Source of the DNA: Planctomycetaceae bacterium
Lineage (GTDB): Bacteria; Planctomycetota; Planctomycetia; Pirellulales; Pirellulaceae
Direction of reading: 5' to 3'
DNA: 6,736 bases
Assembly (NCBI GenBank): GCA_002685655.1
Contig: NYXM01000185.1
Coordinates: 1 to 6,736, forward strand
A program made the translations under genes and the position numbers. Below the pieces are notes generated by a model that saw only the letters and a list, made by a program, of their open reading frames with translations, had not been told where the DNA came from and did no database searches. This document shows, one piece after another, positions 1 through 5,386 of the stretch (the first letter of the stretch is position 1; every line of letters begins with the position of its first letter).

Positions 1-1257
1 CCTGAACGTGGGGCATTTCGTAATCTCTCCGAAAAGGAGCGGCGCCAGTTGCAGCAGAAATTTCGCCGCGCAGACCAGTCCCAGTTCAAACAGTTACAGG
101 CTTGGTGGTTCCGCCGCATGGTGCTCAGCCCGCATCCGCTGCAGGAGAAGATGACACTCTTCTGGCACGGGCATTTTGCGACGTCGCAACGCGACGTGCG
201 TAACAGTTATCACATGTATCTGCAGAATGAGACTCTCCGCGAGAATGCCCTGGGCAATTTCAAAGAGTTGGTGACGGCCGTTGCCAAGGATCCGGCCATG
301 CTCAGGTACCTGGACAACAATCGCAACACGCGGAACAAGCCAAACGAGAACTTCGCTCGCGAGTTGATGGAACTCTTCACGCTCGGTGTGGGCAACTATA
401 CCGAGGAGGATATCAAAGAGTCGGCGCGGGCACTGACAGGTTGGACGTTTCGTGGCAACGAGTTTGCTTTTGCCCGGTTCTTGCACGATCCCGACGAGAA
501 GACCTTTCTTGGCGAGAAGGGCCGTTTCGACGGAGATGACGTTATCGACATTATCTTTCAGCAGCCGGCGGCGTCCCGTTTTACTGTCCGCAAGCTGTAC
601 GCCTTCTACGTTCACGAAGAAGCAGCTGACGAAGTGATCGAATCGCTGGCCGCCACACTGCGTGAAAGCGATTTTGACGTCCGCCCCGTGATGGCTGAAA
701 TCTTCCACAGTGCCGACTTCTATTCCCCTCGCGTCCAGGGCAGCCAGATCAGCAGCCCAGTTCAGTTGTTGGCGCGGACCCTGCGGTTGCTCGAGCTGGA
801 TCCAGGCGAGAGCCCGATGTTGCCTTATCTGGCCGCTCAAATGGGACAGGACATTTTTCTGCCGCCCAGCGTCAAGGGTTGGGACGGCGGCCAAGCCTGG
901 ATTTCGACGTCCACGTTGTTCGACCGATACAACTTTGCCATGCCTATCCTCGGCCTGGTCGGCAACCAGCAGATGCGCCGTCGGATTCCGGGCGGCATTT
1001 CGCGAGGTATGATCTCGTCGGATGCCTTGCCGCGTTTCAAAGCACAGACCGGTGCGGCGCAGTTGCTAGGTGCTGACCACGAGCAGCTCAGTACCGAAGA
1101 GATCGTCGATCGACTCCTCGAGCGGTTTCTTCTTGTGCCGCTTCCGGATGAGGACCGCCAGCAATTGGTCGAGTTTTATGACCAGGGTCTACCAACATTC
1201 CGCTTGCAAGAACTGATTCACCTGATCGTAAGTTCGCCGCAGTACCAATTGAGTTAA
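1..1257 (+). CDS. DUF1800 family protein, 5'-truncated by window edge
   Basis: The reading frame is open from base 1 to the TAA at 1255-1257, giving 418 visible residues. The TTG at 49 is not a convincing start because coding continues upstream of it, so the true start lies left of the window. The family (Pfam PF08811, DUF1800) is recognised from several stretches: PLQEKMTLFWHGHFATS (about residues 46-62), NFARELMELFTLG (117-129), YTEEDIKESARALTGWT (133-149) and PPSVKGWDGG (288-297). Family members usually run about 450-600 aa, so only the N-terminus, perhaps 50-150 residues, is missing. The biochemical function is not established for this family. It is commonly encoded next to DUF1501 in Planctomycetes and Verrucomicrobia, and here a DUF1501 gene follows 104 bp downstream on the same strand, suggesting one operon. 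No frameshift or internal stop is seen. The family call is secure; the role is unknown. Confidence 0.95.
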   Translation, partial: PERGAFRNLSEKERRQLQQKFRRADQSQFKQLQAWWFRRMVLSPHPLQEKMTLFWHGHFATSQRDVRNSYHMYLQNETLRENALGNFKELVTAVAKDPAMLRYLDNNRNTRNKPNENFARELMELFTLGVGNYTEEDIKESARALTGWTFRGNEFAFARFLHDPDEKTFLGEKGRFDGDDVIDIIFQQPAASRFTVRKLYAFYVHEEAADEVIESLAATLRESDFDVRPVMAEIFHSADFYSPRVQGSQISSPVQLLARTLRLLELDPGESPMLPYLAAQMGQDIFLPPSVKGWDGGQAWISTSTLFDRYNFAMPILGLVGNQQMRRRIPGGISRGMISSDALPRFKAQTGAAQLLGADHEQLSTEEIVDRLLERFLLVPLPDEDRQQLVEFYDQGLPTFRLQELIHLIVSSPQYQLS

Positions 1258-1361
1258 TCGATGAAAGAAGTCGTTGCAACGCGAGGCCTTGGCCGTGCAC
1301 TGCTGACCGCTGCAAGAGAATAACACAAATTCAAAACCACCTTGTTTCGGAGTTTGAGAAG

Positions 1362-2612
1362 ATGAGCAATCCAATATTCGCTCGAAGAGAGTTCCTGCAT
1401 CGGAGTCTGGCCGGCGTGAGCGTCGCCGGCAGTTGCCCTCTCTTTCTGGGCAAGACGGCGGCCGCGCTGGCGGCAACCGGGCAGCCCGATGACAACCGCG
1501 CCTTGGTGGTCGTACAACTCACCGGTGGCAACGATGGCCTCAACACGGTGGTTCCCTACGCCGACGGCGCGTATGCCAGGGCACGCCAGAATCTGCGAGT
1601 CCCCGAAAAAGATGTACTGAAGATCGACGAATACGTCGGCCTGCATCCTAACCTCAAGGAGTTGAAGAACTTCTACGACGAGGGAAAGATGGCCATCGTG
1701 CAGGGAACCAGCTATCCCAACCCCACACGCTCCCACTTCGAGGCGATGGATATTTGGCACGCGGCGGATCCGATGGGCGCCCGTCGCGGTTCGGGCTGGT
1801 TGGGTCGGGCCGTCGAGTCCATCCACGGCAACGACGCCGATCCGGTCACGGCGGTCGGCGTCGGCAACCGTGTACCGCCCGCCCTGATCGGCAAACACGT
1901 CAAGCCTGTCGCGCTGCAGAATCCGCAGGATTTCCGCTGGCGCGGTCGCTCACTGCAGCGGAAAGCTTTCCAGGCGATCAATTCTGACGGCGGCAAGACG
2001 AGCCAACCTGACAAGCTCTCCGGGCTCGACTTTTTGCTGCGAGTTGCCAACGACGCCCAGCAGTCGTCTCAGACAATCCGCGAGGCTGTGGCCGGCTATC
2101 AACCGGCCGCCGAGTACCCGACTAACAATCCGTTGGCCAACCAGCTTCGCCTAGTCAGCGGCATGATCGCTGCCGGGCTGCCGACACGGATCTATTATGT
2201 TTCGCTGGGCAGCTTTGACACCCATGCCAACCAGCAGTTCAGACACGAGCAGTTGCTGGCCAACCTTTCGACGGCGATGGATGCCTTCTTCAAAGACCTG
2301 CGAGCTCAAAACTCGCTGGATCGTGTGCTGGTCCTCTCGTTCAGTGAGTTTGGACGCCGGGTCAAAGAGAACGGCAGTCGCGGTACGGATCACGGCGTTG
2401 CGGCACCGATGTTCCTCTTCGGCAACCAGGTCAATGGGGGGCTGCACTGCGAGCACCCCAGCCTTACCGAGTTGGTCAAAGGCGATCTGGATATGTCCGT
2501 CGACTTCCGGCAAGTCTACGCGACTGTGCTGGATGGCTGGCTTGGTGCCTCATCCGAACAGGTGCTCGGCAAGGGCTTCGAGCCGCTCGAACTGCTGAAA
2601 ACATCAGTTTGA
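1362..2612 (+). CDS. DUF1501 family protein, Tat-exported
   Basis: A complete 416-aa protein starting at ATG 1362, with a GGAG at 1349-1352 about 9 nt upstream as a plausible ribosome-binding site. The N-terminus carries a twin-arginine signal (ARREFLHRS, residues 7-15) followed by a hydrophobic stretch and an Ala-rich region with possible AxA cleavage near 35-38, so the protein should be exported folded by the Tat system. DUF1501 (Pfam PF07394) hallmarks follow in order: LTGGNDGLNTVVPY (53-66), TRSHFEAMDIW (122-132), GSFDTHANQ (283-291), SEFGRRVKENGSRGTDHG (328-345) and DFRQVYATVLDGWLG (381-395). The family is distantly related to the alkaline phosphatase/sulfatase superfamily. The Asp/His residues in FDTH and TDHG are candidate metal ligands by analogy, but no reaction is established. 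It follows the DUF1800 gene and probably shares its transcript. The length is normal and it appears intact. Confidence 0.95.
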   Translation: MSNPIFARREFLHRSLAGVSVAGSCPLFLGKTAAALAATGQPDDNRALVVVQLTGGNDGLNTVVPYADGAYARARQNLRVPEKDVLKIDEYVGLHPNLKELKNFYDEGKMAIVQGTSYPNPTRSHFEAMDIWHAADPMGARRGSGWLGRAVESIHGNDADPVTAVGVGNRVPPALIGKHVKPVALQNPQDFRWRGRSLQRKAFQAINSDGGKTSQPDKLSGLDFLLRVANDAQQSSQTIREAVAGYQPAAEYPTNNPLANQLRLVSGMIAAGLPTRIYYVSLGSFDTHANQQFRHEQLLANLSTAMDAFFKDLRAQNSLDRVLVLSFSEFGRRVKENGSRGTDHGVAAPMFLFGNQVNGGLHCEHPSLTELVKGDLDMSVDFRQVYATVLDGWLGASSEQVLGKGFEPLELLKTSV

Positions 2613-2634
2613 TTGGACGATGAGTCCAGGCCAG

Positions 2635-2756
2635 AAATGTAGCAGGCACGCTCTGCCGTGCGGTCCGATATGCACTTCACATCGTCCGCCTTTCGGAGAT
2701 CGGTTCAACGTCTTCTACCATCCAGTTACGGCACACGGGGTGTGCCTACTACATTT
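2635..2756. repeat. REP/BIME-like inverted repeat element with GTAG feet
   Basis: The ends are inverted repeats: AAATGTAGCAGGCAC at 2635-2649 and GTGCCTACTACATTT at 2742-2756, matching at 14 of 15 positions as reverse complements. Each end begins, read inward, with AAATGTAG and runs straight into a hairpin. The left hairpin is GCACG (2646-2650) with CGTGC (2657-2661). The right one is a perfect 7-bp stem, GGCACAC (2730-2736) with GTGTGCC (2740-2746), and a GGG loop. A smaller TCCG/CGGA hairpin sits in the middle (2685-2697). A GTAG tetranucleotide at the foot of a short hairpin, in two opposed copies, is the known architecture of REP sequences paired into BIMEs and mobilised by RAYT (Y1-type) transposases. 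I also recall similar GTAG-xAGGCAC motifs as dispersed intergenic repeats in planctomycetes, which I cannot verify here. No transposase gene is present in the window, and no clear target-site duplication flanks the element. Confidence 0.6.
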
Positions 2757-2889
2757 GAACTTGTCATTTTGGGTCGATACAAGAAGTGTTCATCCTCGCG
2801 CCGGTTGTTTGATCGGCCCTATTTTCTCGGTCCCCCTCTGAACTCTCGTCTCGTCTGCTCCCCCACAATCGAGTTCCTGGCCGAGCAGG

Positions 2890-2904
2890 CGAACGGGCCG
2901 TTCG
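2890..2904. promoter_or_regulatory. 15-bp perfect palindrome, candidate operator (site 1)
   Basis: CGAACGG (2890-2896) and CCGTTCG (2898-2904) are perfect reverse complements around a single central G. In RNA this could form a 6-bp stem with a 3-nt loop. It lies about 145 bp before the sigma factor start codon, 8 bp from a second palindrome of the same 7-1-7 geometry. It could be a binding site for a dimeric regulator or a small hairpin. There is no adjoining U-run that would make it a standard terminator. Confidence 0.35.
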
Positions 2905-2912
2905 TCGAATCT

Positions 2913-2927
2913 AGTGGCACTGCCACT
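2913..2927. promoter_or_regulatory. 15-bp perfect palindrome, candidate operator (site 2)
   Basis: AGTGGCA (2913-2919) and TGCCACT (2921-2927) are perfect reverse complements around a central C. Its centre is 23 bp from the centre of the preceding palindrome, close to two helical turns, but its sequence is different. A T-rich stretch starts about 12 nt further on, which is too far for a canonical intrinsic terminator. Either an operator or a structured leader/terminator element is possible. Confidence 0.35.
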
Positions 2928-2967
2928 GATGTCTCCCTGTTTCTTTTATCCGCTTTTTCGTGCGCTT

Positions 2968-2997
2968 TTCTCATTTCTGCCGATAAATCCGTAGAAT
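2968..2997 (+). promoter_or_regulatory. Possible promoter of the sigma factor operon
   Basis: TAGAAT at 2992-2997 matches the housekeeping -10 consensus at 5 of 6 positions. TTCTCA at 2968-2973 matches the -35 consensus at 4 of 6, with an 18-bp spacer. A start near 3004 would give a leader of about 45 nt before the ATG at 3048. Planctomycete promoters are poorly defined and the -35 is weak, so this is a candidate only. I do not see a convincing ECF-type GAAC/GTC pair that would indicate autoregulation. Confidence 0.3.
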
Positions 2998-3047
2998 TTC
3001 CTGCCCCGCGTGTCACATGTAGAGAGAACCAACTTCTGAGAGGACAG

Positions 3048-3605
3048 ATGGACCATAGCGATTCGGATCTCGTACACAGGTCGCTGCGTGGTGAACACGC
3101 GGCATTTGCAGAGATTTACGACCGATACGCGCGGCTCGTGCGAGCCGTCTGCTTTGAGGCAACGGGGAACATCCCCGATGCGCAAGACGTTTGTCAGGAG
3201 GTTTTTGTACGGGCTTGGCAAAAGCTCGAGACGCTAAAGAACGCCGATCGTATCGGCGCCTGGCTCACCGGAATCGCACGGCATGTGTGCAAGGAGTGGC
3301 AGCGTAACAGACGCCGTCTTTCCGACGTAGCAGACGCGCAACCGTGTATGCAACCGCCAGACACTCAGGGCCCAAGCGCTAGGAGCGAAGGAATACAGGA
3401 CTGCCTGGATCAGCTGTTCGAGTCGTTGCAGGAGTTGACCGAAAAGGAACGAATGGCGATTCACCTGTTCTATCTGCGTCAAGAATCGGCCGAACAGGCG
3501 CGGTCCGTGCTTCGGTTGTCGCCATCAGGTTTCTATCGCGTATTGGAGCGGGCTCGGAAGCGACTGGCACGATTAATGAAGCAGAAAGAGAGAGTGCGGC
3601 AATGA
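3048..3605 (+). CDS. ECF-type RNA polymerase sigma factor (sigma-70 family)
   Basis: A 185-aa protein, a typical ECF length with only regions 2 and 4. Region 2 covers about residues 18-90: AFAEIYDRYARLVRAV, then DAQDVCQEVFVRAWQKL (the core-binding and -10 recognition helices), then IGAWLTGIARHVCKEWQRNRRR. An acidic, proline-containing linker spans about 91-115. Region 4 covers about 118-178, with ESLQELTEKERMAIHLFYL followed by the helix-turn-helix LRLSPSGFYRVLERARKRL, which should bind the -35 element. The start at ATG 3048 is chosen because GAGAGGA lies at 3038-3044, because region 2 begins a normal distance from it, and because the in-frame extension upstream overlaps a repeat and has no sigma-like sequence. 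The stop overlaps the next gene by 4 bp (ATGA), implying translational coupling with the membrane protein that follows, the usual arrangement for a sigma factor and its regulator. The specific ECF group and regulon are not determined. Confidence 0.93.
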   Translation: MDHSDSDLVHRSLRGEHAAFAEIYDRYARLVRAVCFEATGNIPDAQDVCQEVFVRAWQKLETLKNADRIGAWLTGIARHVCKEWQRNRRRLSDVADAQPCMQPPDTQGPSARSEGIQDCLDQLFESLQELTEKERMAIHLFYLRQESAEQARSVLRLSPSGFYRVLERARKRLARLMKQKERVRQ

Positions 3606-5380
3606 ACGACTTGTCGAATGAGCGTATTTTCGAGCTCTACTCTGAATTCAGGCGCGGTCACGACAACTCGCGAGAAGAGCTGCTCGACCGATTGCAGGAC
3701 CGAAGCACACTGCCGCGCCCGATCTCGCCTCCACACCGCGCGATGCGAATTGCAGCGACTTTTGCAGCTACCGCGATAGTGCTGGCATTCGCCATTCCAC
3801 TGGTGATGCCACACGAGGTGACACTTGCCGATGTCGAAGCCGCCGTCAATCGGCAGGTCTGGATTCACGAGAAATCTGACGATGGTGAGGAGTCTTGGAC
3901 ATGCCGATCGCTCGGAAAGCGATTCGCGAAAGATGCAAATGGACGAATCCAGTTGTTCGACGAGACCAACTACATTTGGATGCAGTACTTACCCGGTGAT
4001 GATCACATTATGGAATCGCGGGCGACAAAGAAGCAGATCGAAGAGATCAAACGGCGAAACCTCACACGTGACGACCTACGCGAGCTGCGGCCGAAACCCG
4101 CTGCATATCAACCGCTGTATGAACGCGAGCAAGAAAGGAAGACGGTCGATGGTCGTGAGCTGCTGCGATTTGATACTTTCATCGTCGATGCCTTGGAGCG
4201 GCGATCACTGCATCGTCAGTTGTGGATCGATCCCAGGACACAACTTCCGGTGAAGTCACGGCGCTGGATTGAGTCGCAGAGAAACGGTGCAATAGAACGT
4301 CAATTCGTCGACGGCGTGTATGATTTCCCAACAACAGGCCCGGCCAGTATCTATGAAATCGGTGTGCCGGAAGGACTGAAAATCGTCCGCGTCGGACCAC
4401 CTGACTCGGATGCTCCTTTACCAAAGGACGTCGAGCGGATTCTGGTCGAAACACGCGCAGCGCAGGCGCGCTTCCCAGCCCGTTTCCGTCTCTTGGTTTG
4501 GCCGAATTTGGACGATGAAGCTACAAGCTCGTGGAGTGAAGGTGTCGACCGAATCTACTGGAACGGGAATCCTACGCGTACCGAACGAAAGAACTTGCTC
4601 ACACCCGGTCTGGTCGACTGGTCGGGCGTCAAGATCCGACAGCAGCGATTTTTGGGCGAAGAGGGAGAGCGGTTGGTGATGCACGGAGGTCGGCTCCTCC
4701 CCGAATCGGTGCTCTCGCTGCCGAAAGAACCTCCGGAACTCGAAACATGGCTTATAGGTCGCAGCTCTTCGGCTTTGAGAGTCTCCGACGGCACGCGGCA
4801 GTATACGTGGCGCCCCAGCCAAAAGGAGCTCAGGATCTTTCGGATCAACACCGGTCCGGCGCTGAGTAACATTCTCTTTCCAAATAATTACTGGCCGCGC
4901 GAGTATCAGTGGCCGACGCTGAGATACGGGGAAAACGGAAGCCTGGAGGTTACGGGCGATTATCAGATTCTGGGCAATCCGCCCGAAGACGTGCGCGGAA
5001 CGGTTGCCGTGCGCCTCAATTCCAGGCCGGGTCAGCGGTTCGACTTCTACCTCGATCCAGCCCACGACTACATCTGTCTCAAAAAAGTCGTGTGGGATAG
5101 GAATGAGGGCAACACGGTCAAGGATCACGAAATCGACCTACTGAACCTGCAGCAGTTTCCCAGCGGCCAATGGTACGCGACCCAGATAACCACTACGAAT
5201 TATCGAAACACGGCTGAGGGAACCAGGACGTCCGTTCGCAAGCGATCGATCGACATCAAATTGCTGAACGAGGACGAGTTTCCAATCGATGCGTTCAACG
5301 GAGACAAGCTGTTGAGTGACGCCAAGCAGAAGGCGTACACGATCAGGACGGAATGGGCGCAGAATGTTGAGGTGCCGTGA
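3602..5380 (+). CDS. Large single-span membrane protein coupled to ECF sigma; putative sigma regulator
   Basis: A 592-aa protein starting at the ATG that overlaps the sigma stop codon, with GAGAGAG at 3588-3594 as the ribosome-binding site. Residues 1-47 are a charged, probably cytoplasmic tail (for example ELYSEFRRGHDNSREELLD) ending in basic residues before one hydrophobic span at about 48-69. That predicts an N-in topology with the remaining ~520 residues outside the cytoplasm. This part begins with EVTLADVEAAVNRQVWIHEK (72-91) and contains two stretches of similar pattern, LWIDPRTQLPVKS (207-219) and FYLDPAHDYICLKK (482-495). They suggest two tandem beta-rich modules, perhaps of the LolA/RseB-like type seen in proteins next to ECF sigma genes. 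No zinc anti-sigma motif (HxxxCxxC) is visible; the only cysteines are at 101 and 492, both outside. By position it is the best candidate for an anti-sigma factor or sensor, but that is inference. The stop lies 6 bp from the stop of the convergent gene. Confidence 0.85.
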   Translation: MNDLSNERIFELYSEFRRGHDNSREELLDRLQDRSTLPRPISPPHRAMRIAATFAATAIVLAFAIPLVMPHEVTLADVEAAVNRQVWIHEKSDDGEESWTCRSLGKRFAKDANGRIQLFDETNYIWMQYLPGDDHIMESRATKKQIEEIKRRNLTRDDLRELRPKPAAYQPLYEREQERKTVDGRELLRFDTFIVDALERRSLHRQLWIDPRTQLPVKSRRWIESQRNGAIERQFVDGVYDFPTTGPASIYEIGVPEGLKIVRVGPPDSDAPLPKDVERILVETRAAQARFPARFRLLVWPNLDDEATSSWSEGVDRIYWNGNPTRTERKNLLTPGLVDWSGVKIRQQRFLGEEGERLVMHGGRLLPESVLSLPKEPPELETWLIGRSSSALRVSDGTRQYTWRPSQKELRIFRINTGPALSNILFPNNYWPREYQWPTLRYGENGSLEVTGDYQILGNPPEDVRGTVAVRLNSRPGQRFDFYLDPAHDYICLKKVVWDRNEGNTVKDHEIDLLNLQQFPSGQWYATQITTTNYRNTAEGTRTSVRKRSIDIKLLNEDEFPIDAFNGDKLLSDAKQKAYTIRTEWAQNVEVP

Positions 5381-5386
5381 CCGGGC

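Larger units (their letters stand above)
2613..3047. other. 435-bp non-coding region upstream of the sigma factor
   Basis: I find no credible gene between the DUF1501 stop and the sigma factor start. Directly after the stop is a weak 5-bp hairpin (TGGAC 2614-2618 with GTCCA 2624-2628) without a T-run. Then come the REP/BIME-like inverted-repeat element (2635-2756), a pyrimidine-rich stretch (about 2820-2865), two tandem 15-bp palindromes (2890-2927), a T-rich stretch (about 2939-2970), a weak promoter candidate (2968-2997) and the ribosome-binding site of the sigma gene (GAGAGGA, 3038-3044). The sigma frame is open back to an ATG at 2658 but that extension is judged non-coding. Confidence 0.8.

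Noticed and set aside
49..51. TTG as the start of the DUF1800 protein
   Set aside because: Coding continues upstream to base 1 with plausible family sequence (LSEKERRQ), so the gene is truncated by the window rather than starting here.
94..894. 266-aa minus-strand reading frame opposite DUF1800
   Set aside because: It is antisense to clear DUF1800 coding sequence and is a shadow frame in GC-rich DNA.
1254..1898. 214-aa minus-strand reading frame opposite DUF1501
   Set aside because: It is antisense to a clear DUF1501 gene and has no recognisable features.
2613..2661. Intrinsic terminator for the DUF1800/DUF1501 operon
   Set aside because: Two short hairpins follow the stop codon but neither is followed by a T-run. 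The second belongs to the inverted-repeat element, so a standard terminator is not supported.
2658..3047. In-frame 130-residue N-terminal extension of the sigma factor from an upstream ATG
   Set aside because: It overlaps the inverted-repeat element, is low in sigma-like sequence and has unusual composition. The ATG at 3048 has a good ribosome-binding site and gives a normal ECF length.
4418..5128. 236-aa minus-strand reading frame opposite the sigma partner
   Set aside because: It is a shadow of the 592-aa gene, with no domain and no ribosome-binding site evident.
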